The notes below the pieces were generated by a model. It made no database searches and was not told the origin of the DNA. It worked only from the letters and a program-made list of their open reading frames with translations. From assembly GCF_022606295.1 (NCBI RefSeq), contig NZ_JAHHZS010000017.1, positions 42,563 through 106,562 of the forward strand: a stretch of DNA of 64,000 bases. Reading direction: 5' to 3'. Both the position numbers and the translations under genes were made by a program. Below, in pieces: positions 28,376-37,358 of this stretch (position 1 is its first letter; each line of letters begins with the position of its first letter). The DNA is from Arthrobacter bambusae (GTDB taxonomy: Bacteria; Actinomycetota; Actinomycetes; Actinomycetales; Micrococcaceae).

Positions 28376-28990
28376 TTAGAGCTTGCCGATCCCGGAAACA
28401 AGCGCCGCGCGGCCTTCGTCCAGTTTGTAGGAAAGCCCGACGACGGCGGCCCGGCCGTCGTCGATCGCGTCGGAAATCACACGGGAACTGTCGGCCAATC
28501 GGCGGGCTGTCTGCTTGACGTGCTCCACCACCATCTCGTTGACGTCCGTTTGCTCGTTGCGCATTGCCGTGAGGACGGAGGGGGTGATGCGTTCCACGAG
28601 GGAACGGATGAAACCTGCCGGCATTTCACCTGTCTCCACGGCACTCTTCGTCGCAGTCACCGCGCCGCAACTGTCGTGGCCAAGTATCACGATGAGCGGA
28701 ACATGAAGTTGGGAGATGCTGTATTCCAGCGAACCGAGGACGGCGTCGTCGATCACTTGCCCGGCCGTGCGGACCACGAAGGCATCTCCCAGGCCGAGGT
28801 CGAAGATGATCTCCGCGGCCAGGCGGGAATCCGAGCAGCCGAAGATCACGGCAAATGGATGCTGGTCCTCGACGAGGGAGTGCCGGCGCGAAGCGTCCTG
28901 GTTGGGGTGCAGGGACTCGCCGGCGACGAAGCGTTCGTTTCCTTCGCGCAAACGGCGCCAGGCAAGTGCGGGAGTCAGATAGGTAGCCAC
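28376..28990 (-). CDS. Beta-class carbonic anhydrase
   Basis: 204 residues. Zinc ligands and the catalytic dyad are visible: CSDSRLAAE (Cys, Asp, Arg) and GHDSCGA (His, Cys). It interconverts CO2 and bicarbonate, supplying carboxylases. The start is GTG 28990, 9 nt after the DUF4245 stop on the same strand. A TAAAGT box 6 nt before the GTG, inside the DUF4245 3' end, suggests its own leaderless promoter besides read-through. Confidence 0.92.
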   Translation of the reverse strand: MATYLTPALAWRRLREGNERFVAGESLHPNQDASRRHSLVEDQHPFAVIFGCSDSRLAAEIIFDLGLGDAFVVRTAGQVIDDAVLGSLEYSISQLHVPLIVILGHDSCGAVTATKSAVETGEMPAGFIRSLVERITPSVLTAMRNEQTDVNEMVVEHVKQTARRLADSSRVISDAIDDGRAAVVGLSYKLDEGRAALVSGIGKL

Positions 28991-28996
28991 GGCGCT

Positions 28997-29002
28997 ACTT
29001 TA
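28997..29002 (-). promoter_or_regulatory. Putative internal -10 box of carbonic anhydrase gene
   Basis: TAAAGT on the minus strand, 6 nt before the GTG at 28990; it overlaps the DUF4245 stop codon. Confidence 0.4.
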
Positions 29003-29719
29003 CGGCTTTGGGGTGGCAGGCTGCGAAACTGTGTCGCCGGGCTTCGTGCCCGCGTCCGCGGAGGCGACAGGAGCTGCGTCCATCGCCTTGACCACGGCGG
29101 CGGCCAACGTGGAGAACTCGTCCAGTCCTGCGCTCCCGCTCAGGATGATCGTGGTGCCGCGGTAGTTCAGCACCATGCTGCGGTTGCCCTTGGCCGTGTC
29201 ATGGAGCTCCCAGTCATGGCCGCCGGCGCTCCGCGTGCCGGTGATCGGAGCGCTGCCGGTCTGCTGGAAAATCCAGGTTGGATTGGCCTTGCGGGTCTGG
29301 ACAAGCCCGATGAACATCTGCTGGGGAGTCACGTAGCCGACCTCCCACGTGGGTACGCCGTCGCCGGTCCCGGATGACCAGCGAGCGTAGTTCGGACTAA
29401 ATGTGTCGCCCGTATTCGGCGCCACAGGTGTGAAACCCGCCACATCTTTCGCATTGGCGGCCGTTGCGGCCACATCGACGTCGGGCTTGTAACCGCTGCT
29501 CTTTGGCGCCGGATTCATGAGCACGATCGGAAGGAACGCCAGCACGCACAGGAGCAACGCAATGAGCATGCCGATGACGGAAGCATTGGCCCGTTTGGCG
29601 GCTTTTGCCGCGATTACAGGCTTGACGGCCGGCCGGCCGGCGTCATTGCTGCCAGCTGCCTCGGTGCCTCCGTTGCTTGGCGGGACAGCGGCAATTGCTT
29701 TGTCTTGCGTTTCACTCAC
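29000..29719 (-). CDS. DUF4245 domain membrane-anchored protein
   Basis: 239 residues: a cytoplasmic Ala/Pro-rich N-terminus of about 45 residues, one membrane segment (NASVIGMLIALLLCVLAFLP) and an extracytoplasmic domain of about 165 residues. Tryptophan-containing strands (RWSSGTGDGVPTWEVGYVTP, HDWELHDTAKGNRSMV) match the actinobacterial DUF4245 family of unknown function. The GTG start has aggag 11 nt upstream. It is divergent from glpX, as in M. tuberculosis, hinting at a link to fructose bisphosphatase or the envelope that is not characterised. Confidence 0.85.
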   Translation of the reverse strand: MSETQDKAIAAVPPSNGGTEAAGSNDAGRPAVKPVIAAKAAKRANASVIGMLIALLLCVLAFLPIVLMNPAPKSSGYKPDVDVAATAANAKDVAGFTPVAPNTGDTFSPNYARWSSGTGDGVPTWEVGYVTPQQMFIGLVQTRKANPTWIFQQTGSAPITGTRSAGGHDWELHDTAKGNRSMVLNYRGTTIILSGSAGLDEFSTLAAAVVKAMDAAPVASADAGTKPGDTVSQPATPKP

Positions 29720-29908
29720 GCTTCAATAGTCTCCTATCCAAGCGGCTAATACACATCGGCCGGTCCGCGCAAGGGGCGTTCCGGGAGTTGGTCATCCCAT
29801 GACCGTGCCGCTCCGCCGCGACTATGATCTCTTGTAGAGGAATCATTCAGGCCGCCAAGCCCAGCCATTCCTGGTCCCACGAATCGCGTCATCGAAGAAG
29901 AGGTTCAC

Positions 29909-30943
29909 GTGTCTCCAGCGCCAATGTCCCAGAAGTATTCCACTATTTCGCCGGCGCTCGCCGTCGGGACCGATGAGCCGGACCGCAACCTGGCCCTCGA
30001 ACTTGTCCGGGTCACCGAAGCTGCGGCCATCGCCGGCGGCCACTGGGTTGGTTTCGGCGACAAGAACAAGGCGGACGGCGCGGCCGTTGACGCCATGCGC
30101 TCCTTCCTCCACACGGTCCATTTCAACGGCGTCGTTGTCATTGGCGAGGGTGAAAAGGACGAAGCCCCGATGCTCTTCAATGGCGAGCATGTCGGTGACG
30201 GCACCGGACCCGAGTGCGACGTCGCCGTCGATCCCATCGACGGAACCCGGCTGACTGCCCTGGGCATCAACAACGCCCTCGCCGTGCTTGCAGTGGCCGA
30301 ACGCGGCACCATGTTCGATCCCTCCGCCGTGTTCTACATGGAGAAGCTCGTCACGGGTCCTGAAGCCGCCGACATGGTGGACCTCCGCCTGCCGGTGAAG
30401 CAGAACCTGCACCTGATCGCCAAGGCCAAGGGCGTCAAGGTCAACCAGCTCAACGTCATGATCCTTGACCGCGACCGCCACCGCCCGCTGGTGGAGGAAA
30501 TCCGCGAAGCCGGTGCGCGCACCAAGTTCATCATGGATGGCGACGTTGCCGGCGCCATCGCCGCCGCACGTTCCGGCACCGGCGTCGACGCCCTGATGGG
30601 CATCGGCGGCACGCCGGAAGGCATCGTTGCCGCATGTGCCATCAAGTCCCTCGGCGGTGTTATCCAGGGCCGCCTGTGGCCCACCAGCGACGACGAGAAG
30701 CAGAAGGCCATCGACGCCGGACACGACCTCGAGCGCGTCCTCTCCACGAACGACCTCGTGACGAGCGACAACTGCTACTTCGCAGCTACCGGCATCACCG
30801 ACGGCGACCTGCTCAAGGGCGTGCGCTACTCCAAGGACAAGGTCCTGACCCAGTCCATCGTCATGCGCTCCAAGTCCGGCACGATCCGCTTCGTCGACGG
30901 CGAGCACCAGGCCAGCAAGTGGGAAGGTTACGCCCGCAAGTAA
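29909..30943 (+). CDS. glpX: Fructose-1,6-bisphosphatase, class II
   Basis: 344 residues. The metal-binding residues are in GEGEKDEAPML (79-89) and DVAVDPIDGTRLTALG (104-119), the hallmark of GlpX-type FBPases, the essential gluconeogenic phosphatase in actinobacteria lacking class I enzymes. GTG 29909 is preceded by aagaagagg; a second possible start is ATG 29924. The 189-bp region shared with DUF4245 contains a TATGAT box at about 29823. Confidence 0.95.
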   Translation: MSPAPMSQKYSTISPALAVGTDEPDRNLALELVRVTEAAAIAGGHWVGFGDKNKADGAAVDAMRSFLHTVHFNGVVVIGEGEKDEAPMLFNGEHVGDGTGPECDVAVDPIDGTRLTALGINNALAVLAVAERGTMFDPSAVFYMEKLVTGPEAADMVDLRLPVKQNLHLIAKAKGVKVNQLNVMILDRDRHRPLVEEIREAGARTKFIMDGDVAGAIAAARSGTGVDALMGIGGTPEGIVAACAIKSLGGVIQGRLWPTSDDEKQKAIDAGHDLERVLSTNDLVTSDNCYFAATGITDGDLLKGVRYSKDKVLTQSIVMRSKSGTIRFVDGEHQASKWEGYARK

Positions 30944-31055
30944 CTCCTGGCTTAGTCCAAAAGGGCGGCACGATCGCTCGGCGGCTATCTCTGGCTTTGT
31001 CCTCACGGACCTTGTCGATTCTGACGCCGCTGTCACGATCCCACCGCCCTTTTGC

Positions 31056-31490
31056 GTGTCCGCAGACTTCCGTCGGGCTAACTGGGAGAAAGGTCCGGGC
31101 CGGAACGTTGTAGGGCACCAACTTACGTTCAAACCGGGTGAAGTGATGGTGCTCGACGGCGTCCGGCTCACCTCGCCTGCCCGGACGTGGCTGGACCTGG
31201 CCCAATTGATGAGTATCGACGACACTGTCGCGGCGGGCGACTCGATCGTCGTCGAGCACGGCGACAACCATCCCAGGCCCCGCGAGCCCTTGGCGACCAT
31301 TGACGACTTGAAGGCGATGGTGTCAGCCCGTCCCGGCATGCGTGGCGTACGCAAGGCCCGGCTGGCCCTTCACCTGGTCCCGGGCCGGCGCCCGATGCCG
31401 CTTACGTCAAAGAGCGGGTCGCCCTCCAATACGACGGGCGGCACCATGGGGAAGCTGAGCAGTACCAGAGGGACATCAATCGGATTTTGA
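31056..31490 (+). pseudogene. Remnant of a DUF559 (restriction-endonuclease-like fold) protein
   Basis: The first part reads like the middle of this actinobacterial family (VVGHQLTF, LTSPARTWLDLAQLM, then AGDSIVVEHGD and RPGMRGVRKARLALHLV). At about 31385 the homology jumps frame by +2: ERVALQYDGRHHGEAEQYQR, the conserved catalytic core, is encoded at 31412-31471 in another frame, and roughly 30-40 residues in between are missing. No start codon or full N-terminus is present, and the C-terminus is lost before the convergent FemAB gene. It is most likely a decayed gene. Confidence 0.7.
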
Positions 31491-31522
31491 GGTCATCTGC
31501 TGCCAGTTCGCGCGGAGGAATC

Positions 31523-32458
31523 CTAGCGGAGCTTGTCGCGGAGTTTCCGGGCTACTTGGTAGGCCCCGTAGCGGAGCTTGTTGACCGGAAGGTCCCATGT
31601 GCCCGGGTAGGCGATTTCGCGGCCGCCGAAGGACTTCTTGAAGGCTGTGAATCCGGCCCACTTGTGGTCAGGTTGGTCTTCCGGGGTCACGCCCCACAAA
31701 TCGACGTGCTTGAGTCCCTTGTCCTTGGCGTCCGCCATGAGCGTCACAAGCAACGGAATGCCGGCGCTGAGCTTGCGATGCGTATCATCGAGCGCCGCGT
31801 GGGCGTAGGTTCGCGTGTCGGCAGAGTCGTACGCCAGGGCCGCCGCGATGGGCTCGCCGTCGAGTTCCGCGATGAACAGGGTGCCGGCACCGGCCGGCAT
31901 GAGGGATTGGGCCACGGCGCTGAGGTAGTCGTCGCTCTGGGGCTTGAAGCCGTTGCGTGCGGCGGTCATGTGCAGGAAGTCCAGGAGCACCGAGATCTCT
32001 TCGGGATCCTGCGAGGACCGGAAGGTGACACCCTTCTTGTGGATGTTGCGGTACAGGTTCCGGTTGGTGGGTTTCATGCCCGCAAGGACGTCCTTGAAGT
32101 CGCCCTCCAGATCCACGATCCAGCTCAATTCCGGTTGCTGGTTGGACGGCGCCGGCTGCAGGCCGCGTTCCCGCAGGACCGCACCGGCGTCGGCGGCTTC
32201 GAACCCGGCGGTGACTGGTTCCATCCGGACAAACACAGCGCGGCTGCGGCGCGCGATCGCCACGAGGGCGGCTACGGCTTCGTCGAAGGCCTCCAGCGAA
32301 TCGGCGACGGGTCCGTAGGGCGTGTAGATCACCTTGCCGGCGGGGTTCGTTTCCTCCACTGCGAGGAAACGCCACCCCCGCCCGGATTCCTCGTGCACGG
32401 TACGTCCGAGGGATCGCTGGAAGGACGCCCATGCGGGCGTCTGCAGGAAGTACTCCAC
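31523..32458 (-). CDS. FemAB-family peptidoglycan interpeptide-bridge aminoacyltransferase
   Basis: 311 residues, GNAT-related Fem fold. Family features include the N-terminal FLQTPAWASFQRSLGR, PYGPVADSLEAFDEAV, TNRNLYRNIHKKGVTF and the C-terminal WGVTPEDQPDHKWAGFTAFK followed by KSFGG. These enzymes add amino acids from aminoacyl-tRNA to lipid II. Arthrobacter walls have interpeptide bridges, consistent with this role; which residue is added cannot be told. It starts 2 nt after the manA stop, so the two are probably co-transcribed. Confidence 0.87.
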   Translation of the reverse strand: MEYFLQTPAWASFQRSLGRTVHEESGRGWRFLAVEETNPAGKVIYTPYGPVADSLEAFDEAVAALVAIARRSRAVFVRMEPVTAGFEAADAGAVLRERGLQPAPSNQQPELSWIVDLEGDFKDVLAGMKPTNRNLYRNIHKKGVTFRSSQDPEEISVLLDFLHMTAARNGFKPQSDDYLSAVAQSLMPAGAGTLFIAELDGEPIAAALAYDSADTRTYAHAALDDTHRKLSAGIPLLVTLMADAKDKGLKHVDLWGVTPEDQPDHKWAGFTAFKKSFGGREIAYPGTWDLPVNKLRYGAYQVARKLRDKLR

Positions 32459-32460
32459 CG

Positions 32461-33711
32461 TTAATTCCCCAAGCCTGTTGTCACGGCAAAGGCGACGCTG
32501 GTTCCCGTGGCACCGGCAACCGGGTGCACCATGACGGGCTCTTCCGACGCCGGGATGAACGCACTCCCCCCACGCTCGACGGCGAGCTCGCTCTTGGGGG
32601 AGTCGAGCACCACGGAACCCGAAACCACGACGACGACGGCGGGACCCGCCTGGGCCATCGGCACCGGTTCCGCTCCGGGTCCCAGCTCGATGCGCTGGAG
32701 CTGGAATTCCTTGAAGGGCGGCACATAGAGATCCTGGCCGAAGCCGGAGATCCGGGGCTCGATGCGCGGCACGCCGAGGGAAGCGAATTCGATGGTCTTC
32801 AGGAGTTCCGGAACATCCACGTGCTTGGGGGTGAGGCCGCCACGGAGCACGTTGTCCGACGCCGCCATCACCTCCACGCCGAGGCCTTTCAGGTAGGCGT
32901 GGACGTTTCCGCCCGGCAAGTACACCGATTCGCCCGGGGACAGGAACACAAGGTTCAGGAGCAGGGAAATCAGGACACCGGGATCGCCCGGGAACTCGCT
33001 GTTGATGTCCATCAACGTCGAGAGTTCCGCGGCGTGCTGCCCCATCGGCGCGCCCGATTTCAGGATGGAAACCACCTGATCGGTGGCCGCGGAGACGGCC
33101 TCCCCGCCGGTAATCAGCCGGGTGAACGCAGCTTTGAGCGCCGAGGGCTCATCGGAGCCGGAAAGGTCCGAGATGACTCCGGCGATGACGTCCGGAACGT
33201 CGACGGCGGCAAGGTCCAGGAGGGTCGCGAGGTGCTCGAAGACACGCTGCGAATCGGCGGCCGGGCGGAAACCGCAAAGGGCGTGAAACGGCGTCAGCGC
33301 GAAGATCATCTCCGGCTTGTGGTTGTCATCGCGGTAGTTGCGCTCCGGTGAGTCCGCTTCCATGCCCGCGGCATTTTCCTTCGCGAAGCCGTCCCTGGCC
33401 TGCTGCAGGCGAGGGTGGACCTGCAAGGACAGGGGCTTGTCGGCTGCAAGGAGCTTGGTGAGGAACGGCAAGCGGGGACCGAATTCGGCCACGCTCGTTT
33501 CACCAAGGAAATGCACGGGATCCACGCTGATCAAGGCGTCCAAGGCGACGGAAGAGCCATCCGGACGGGTGGCCACGGACGGCGAGTCCGGGTGCGCTCC
33601 GATCCACAACTCCGCTTCCGGACCACCCGAGGCGGGCCTTCCCAGCAGGGCGGCGATCGCCGTCGTCGATCCCCATGCGTAGGGGCGGAGAACATTCTCA
33701 AGCTGGTACAC
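32461..33711 (-). CDS. manA: Mannose-6-phosphate isomerase, class I
   Basis: 416 residues. Zinc ligands are in LSLQVHPRLQQA and NHKPEMIFALTPF, and the N-terminal RPYAWGSTTAIAALLG is typical. The enzyme interconverts fructose-6-P and mannose-6-P and so feeds GDP-mannose and the mannosyltransferases found later in the window. The GTG start has aagga about 10 nt upstream. In M. tuberculosis manA lies near manB and whiB2; no manB is seen in this window. Confidence 0.95.
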   Translation of the reverse strand: MYQLENVLRPYAWGSTTAIAALLGRPASGGPEAELWIGAHPDSPSVATRPDGSSVALDALISVDPVHFLGETSVAEFGPRLPFLTKLLAADKPLSLQVHPRLQQARDGFAKENAAGMEADSPERNYRDDNHKPEMIFALTPFHALCGFRPAADSQRVFEHLATLLDLAAVDVPDVIAGVISDLSGSDEPSALKAAFTRLITGGEAVSAATDQVVSILKSGAPMGQHAAELSTLMDINSEFPGDPGVLISLLLNLVFLSPGESVYLPGGNVHAYLKGLGVEVMAASDNVLRGGLTPKHVDVPELLKTIEFASLGVPRIEPRISGFGQDLYVPPFKEFQLQRIELGPGAEPVPMAQAGPAVVVVVSGSVVLDSPKSELAVERGGSAFIPASEEPVMVHPVAGATGTSVAFAVTTGLGN

Positions 33712-33787
33712 GGCGGGGGATCCTTGTCATTGCGGGACGGTTCATTCGGGATTGCCGGGGATGACCTCTGTGCGGCTGCCCGGGCTC

Positions 33788-34381
33788 TTAACGAGTGCTC
33801 CGGGCGGAGACGTTCGCCGTCGAGAAGACTTCGGCAACCTTGTCGCGGAGCCTGGCACCCTTCTCCGTGGCGGTGTTGTTGAGCTCCTGCGCGAATTCGA
33901 GCAGTTCGCCACGAAGGCGCACGGCAAGGTCATCGGTTCCGGACGCCAGCATGCGTACAGCCAGGAGGCCGGCGTTGCGGGCGCCGCCGATGGAAACAGT
34001 GGCCACGGGAACGCCGGCGGGCATCTGCACGATGGACAGCAAGGAGTCCATGCCGTCCAAGGTCTTCAGCGGGACCGGGACGCCGATGACGGGCAGCGGG
34101 GTAACGGAGGCGAGCATGCCCGGCAAGTGGGCTGCGCCGCCTGCTCCGGCGATGATGACCCGGATACCGCGCTCATGGGCGGTCTGGCCGTAGCGGATCA
34201 TCTCCGTGGGCATGCGGTGCGCGGAGACGACGTCGGCTTCGAAGGGGATGCCGAATTCCGCCAGGGCGTCGGCTGCGGCTTCCATGACGGGCCAGTCCGA
34301 GTCGGAGCCCATGACAAGCCCCACGATCGGGGAGGCGTTCGCTGCCCCCGCGTTTTCGGGATCCATTGTTTCTGCGCTCAT
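33788..34381 (-). CDS. purE: 5-(carboxyamino)imidazole ribonucleotide mutase
   Basis: 197 residues, class I Pur[21 protein letters not shown] at about 21-40 and [18 protein letters not shown] with the catalytic histidine are intact, as is [15 protein letters not shown]. It shifts the carboxylate of N5-CAIR to CAIR in purine synthesis. It overlaps the purK stop by 4 nt (ATGA), coupling the two steps. The C-terminal 30 residues extend somewhat beyond the compact 160-residue core. Confidence 0.95.
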   Translation of the reverse strand: MSAETMDPENAGAANASPIVGLVMGSDSDWPVMEAAADALAEFGIPFEADVVSAHRMPTEMIRYGQTAHERGIRVIIAGAGGAAHLPGMLASVTPLPVIGVPVPLKTLDGMDSLLSIVQMPAGVPVATVSIGGARNAGLLAVRMLASGTDDLAVRLRGELLEFAQELNNTATEKGARLRDKVAEVFSTANVSARSTR

Positions 34382-35565
34382 GCGGTCTCCTCGGAGGTGG
34401 TCTCGGCCGGCATGCGGCCGTCACGGATGATGTCGGCCACTATGGTGGCGCGGTGTCGGATGGAGTCGACGTCCGCCGTCGAGTTGCCGACGAGGTTCAC
34501 GTGTCCGATCTTGCGGCCGGCCCGCACGGACTTGCCGTAGCAATGGACTTTTGCGGCCGGCTCGTAGGCGAGGGCCTTCGGGTACGCGCTGTAGAGATCC
34601 TGGTTGTCGCCGCCGAGGAAGTTCTTCATGACGACCACCGCGCCCAGGGCGTCGGTAGCACCGAGCGGGAGGTTGAGGACTGCGCGCAAGTGCTGCTCGA
34701 ACTGGCTGGTGACGGAGCCGTCCTGCGTCCAGTGGCCGGTGTTGTGCGGCCGCATGGCGAGCTCGTTGACCAGGAACCCGACTCCGACGCCGGGCGTTTC
34801 GAAGAGTTCCGCAGCCATCACTCCCGTGACTCCGAGTTCATTGGCAATCCGCAGCGCGGCCTCTTCGGCTGCCGCAGCGACCTCCACGGGAATGTCCTGG
34901 GCCGGCGCAATCACTTCGTCGCAGACGCCATCCACCTGGACAGTGTGGACAACCGGCCATGCGCGGGATTCGCCGTCGGGCGTCCTCGCAACGAGCGCGG
35001 AAAGCTCGCGGCTGAAGTCGACCTTCTCTTCGGCCAGGAGCGGGCTCATGGCGTCGAACCAGTCCGTGGTGCTCCGGGCGTCGTCGGCGGAATGGATGAT
35101 GCGCACGCCCTTGCCGTCATAGCCTCCCCGGGGGGTTTTCAAGACGATCGGCCAGCCGGTCTGCTCGCCGAAAGCCACCAGGTCTTCGACGCCGGTGACG
35201 GCAGCCCACGCCGGGTTGGGGAGCCCCAGGCGGTCGATCGCGGCGCGCATCACCAGTTTGTCCTGGGCGTGCACCAAGGCATCGGGGCCGGGCTGGACGT
35301 TGACTCCGGCCTCGATCAGCGCCCTCAGGTGCTCGGTGGGGACGTGCTCGTGGTCGAACGTCATGACGTCCAGGCCCTCCGAGAACTCAAGGAGTGCCGC
35401 GAGGTCCTTGTAGTCGCCAATGGGAGCCGTTGCCACGGCCCGGACCGCGGAAACGTCCTCGCCTTCGGCAAGGACCCGGAGTTCAAAGCCAAGAGCGGTT
35501 GCCGCCGGGGCCATCATTCGTGCGAGCTGGCCGCCGCCAACCACGCCAATTACAGGAAAAGTCAC
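34378..35565 (-). CDS. purK: 5-(carboxyamino)imidazole ribonucleotide synthase
   Basis: About 395 residues, ATP-grasp enzyme making N5-CAIR from AIR and bicarbonate. It shows the Rossmann start [21 protein letters not shown]-grasp [15 protein letters not shown] and [18 protein letters not shown] 35565 was chosen over longer frames because homology begins at once and a TAGGCT box sits 7 nt upstream, indicating a leaderless mRNA. Forms an operon with purE. Confidence 0.95.
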   Translation of the reverse strand: MTFPVIGVVGGGQLARMMAPAATALGFELRVLAEGEDVSAVRAVATAPIGDYKDLAALLEFSEGLDVMTFDHEHVPTEHLRALIEAGVNVQPGPDALVHAQDKLVMRAAIDRLGLPNPAWAAVTGVEDLVAFGEQTGWPIVLKTPRGGYDGKGVRIIHSADDARSTTDWFDAMSPLLAEEKVDFSRELSALVARTPDGESRAWPVVHTVQVDGVCDEVIAPAQDIPVEVAAAAEEAALRIANELGVTGVMAAELFETPGVGVGFLVNELAMRPHNTGHWTQDGSVTSQFEQHLRAVLNLPLGATDALGAVVVMKNFLGGDNQDLYSAYPKALAYEPAAKVHCYGKSVRAGRKIGHVNLVGNSTADVDSIRHRATIVADIIRDGRMPAETTSEETA

Positions 35566-35572
35566 AAGGTTC

Positions 35573-35578
35573 AGCCTA
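35573..35578 (-). promoter_or_regulatory. Putative -10 box of leaderless purK-purE mRNA
   Basis: TAGGCT on the minus strand, 7 nt before the GTG at 35565. Confidence 0.5.
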
Positions 35579-35736
35579 CCGAACCAGCGGCCGGTTCCTT
35601 GATTTTGTCCGTCGCCGGCCCCATGCAGCGTTGGCCCGTGGCTCTTGGGGCCGAATAATTCGGCAAGCTCCAAGGAATCGGAGCTAAAATAGAGCCTCGG
35701 CCCATCGGCCCCCTAGAACAACGGCCATGGAGGGTC

Positions 35737-36309
35737 ATGATCAACACACTTGCAGATCGCATGCGCGGGCTCGCCTCGCTCTTTTGGCGCGAAGTAGCGA
35801 AGTTCGGCGCTGTCGGCGGTGTTGCGTTCGTCATAGATAACGGCTTGACCTACTATCTCATGCACGGCCCGATGTCCGACAGTGAGGCCAAAGCCCGTTT
35901 CGTCGGCGCCACCGTGGCCACCGTGTTCTCCTGGGTCGCCAACCGTTTCTGGACCTTCCGCCACCGCCGCCAGGCGAACGTGGTGCGCGAGTTCGTGATG
36001 TTCATCGTCATCAACGGCATTGGGATCGGTATCTCCACCGGCCTGACCGCCATCGCGAAATACGGCATGAACATCCAGGACAAGAACGTCCTTTTCGCAG
36101 CCGGGGTTGTCGGCATCCTCGTGGCCACCGTGGTGCGCTTCTTCGCCTACCGCTTCCTGGTGTTCAACAAGGAGCTCGACGAAGAAGAGGCCTTCTCGCA
36201 TGACCACGAGATCATCGAGGCCCACCACAGGGCCAAGGCCAAGGCCATGCATGCCGCCGGCTCCGAGGCTGGCTCCGACGAAGGCGAAGACGCGGTCAAG
36301 CGCCGCTGA
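35737..36309 (+). CDS. GtrA family membrane protein
   Basis: 190 residues with four hydrophobic helices between about residues 18 and 145. GtrA motifs FGAVGGVAFVIDNGLTYYLM and VANRFWTFRHRR (the conserved NRxWTF) are present, then AYRFLVFNKE before a charged tail. GtrA proteins are thought to flip or transfer lipid-linked sugars. ATG 35737 has ggaggg immediately upstream. Divergent from purK as in M. tuberculosis (Rv3276c/Rv3277). Its 3' end overlaps the convergent TIGR03089 gene by 14 nt. Confidence 0.9.
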   Translation: MINTLADRMRGLASLFWREVAKFGAVGGVAFVIDNGLTYYLMHGPMSDSEAKARFVGATVATVFSWVANRFWTFRHRRQANVVREFVMFIVINGIGIGISTGLTAIAKYGMNIQDKNVLFAAGVVGILVATVVRFFAYRFLVFNKELDEEEAFSHDHEIIEAHHRAKAKAMHAAGSEAGSDEGEDAVKRR

Positions 36310-36994
36310 CGCGCTCGTTCTCCAGCAGGTGCCGGGTGACATCAACGTCCGGGTGCACCAGGACCACTGAACCGTCCTTGTTCCATGCGCCGAGGGCGTC
36401 CGCGAGGGCCGACTCCAAGCCGTCGGCCGCGCGGACCAGCAGCCGTACGCCGGAGTCATGGTCCTTGGCGAAGCCGTCCAGCAATTCGCCGTGCGAGTGC
36501 CCGGTTTCAGGGCGGCGCAGGGCCGGCAGTGCCGCGTCGGGTTCGGCGTGCGCCATGAATACGTCTCCGTGGGAGCGGACTTCGGCCGCGTAGTCCACGA
36601 CGCCGGCCGGCAGTTCTCCCGGCCAGCGCATCGCGAGTGCCGCGAGCGGCACGGCGACCACGGCGTCGAAGCCGGCTCCCGCGCCGGCGTCGGGGGTGTC
36701 CGTGACAAGCAGGTCCGCGCTGCCGCCGTCGAGCACGAGTTCCATGCCCAGCTGCCATCCGGCCAGCGCCCACACGAGGGACTTCCAATGGGCGGGCAAG
36801 TCCAGGCGAAGGCTCATGCCCGGTTCGGCGTCGAACTCGTCCTGGAGCAGGTTGCTGGTCTTGGCCACCCAATTGTCCAGGACCCGCCCAGAGAGCTCCA
36901 CCCGTTCGGCGTCCGGTCCGTACCAGGTCAGGCGGGGGGATGTGGCGTGTCCGGAACGCAGGGCTGCCATCAAGTTCATCGCGGGGGTGCTCAT
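36296..36994 (-). CDS. TIGR03089 family protein
   Basis: 232 residues. It resembles the actinobacterial TIGR03089 family, which looks like a shrunken AMP-binding (acyl-CoA ligase) N-domain: PRLTWYGPDAERVELSGRVL, then NWVAKTSNLLQDE and an alternating Ala/Val Rossmann-like stretch. The usual ATP-binding P-loop of adenylating enzymes is not visible, so enzymatic activity is doubtful. The start is taken at 36994 without a clear ribosome-binding site. It overlaps gtrA by 14 nt at the 3' end. Confidence 0.75.
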   Translation of the reverse strand: MSTPAMNLMAALRSGHATSPRLTWYGPDAERVELSGRVLDNWVAKTSNLLQDEFDAEPGMSLRLDLPAHWKSLVWALAGWQLGMELVLDGGSADLLVTDTPDAGAGAGFDAVVAVPLAALAMRWPGELPAGVVDYAAEVRSHGDVFMAHAEPDAALPALRRPETGHSHGELLDGFAKDHDSGVRLLVRAADGLESALADALGAWNKDGSVVLVHPDVDVTRHLLENERVSGA

Positions 36995-37358
36995 GGCTAC
37001 ATCTTGCCACGGGGCGTCAGATCAGGTCCCGGGGCGTGTGAATTGCGCCACATGGAGCTGTGGGACGGCGAGGGTGCGGCGCTCGAAGGGTCAAACGATT
37101 TCCCTGAAATTCAATGAAAATACATCTTAAGTGATGCAAAGCTTCCGTTTTCCGCCATGGCGCGCGGGCGGGGCGAAAAAATACCGGGCGTGGCGCGGCG
37201 CTGGTTAGTGCGGAAAGTTGATTATTATCCCGGCGCGGCTTGACGGCTTGGTAGTTACACACGTGTAATTAGATATCGAACGCCGCTGCGGGAGTATCGG
37301 GTACATAACCGAGTACCGAATGAGCACGGCAGCAGCTGCAAAAATCAGGAGGGACGCC
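36995..37358. promoter_or_regulatory. 364-bp upstream region of whiB
   Basis: I see no gene here. It is AT-richer than its surroundings (37090-37140 and 37220-37275). An imperfect 14-bp palindrome ttacacacgtgtaa (6-bp arms, 2-nt spacer) is at 37255-37268, downstream of a possible -35 ttgacg (37240-37245) and overlapping a taattagat stretch. A second inverted repeat, gtac-N8-gtac, lies at about 37299-37315. Such sites would suit control of a regulator gene. Confidence 0.4.

Noticed and set aside
30958..31054. 11-bp inverted repeat caaaagggcgg / ccgcccttttg as ends of a mobile element or the glpX terminator
   Set aside because: The arms are 75 nt apart with no transposase or target duplication; as a terminator the loop is too long to be convincing.
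31487..32464. Plus-strand open frame opposite the FemAB gene
   Set aside because: The minus strand encodes a clear Fem-fold protein; the plus frame has no recognisable motifs.
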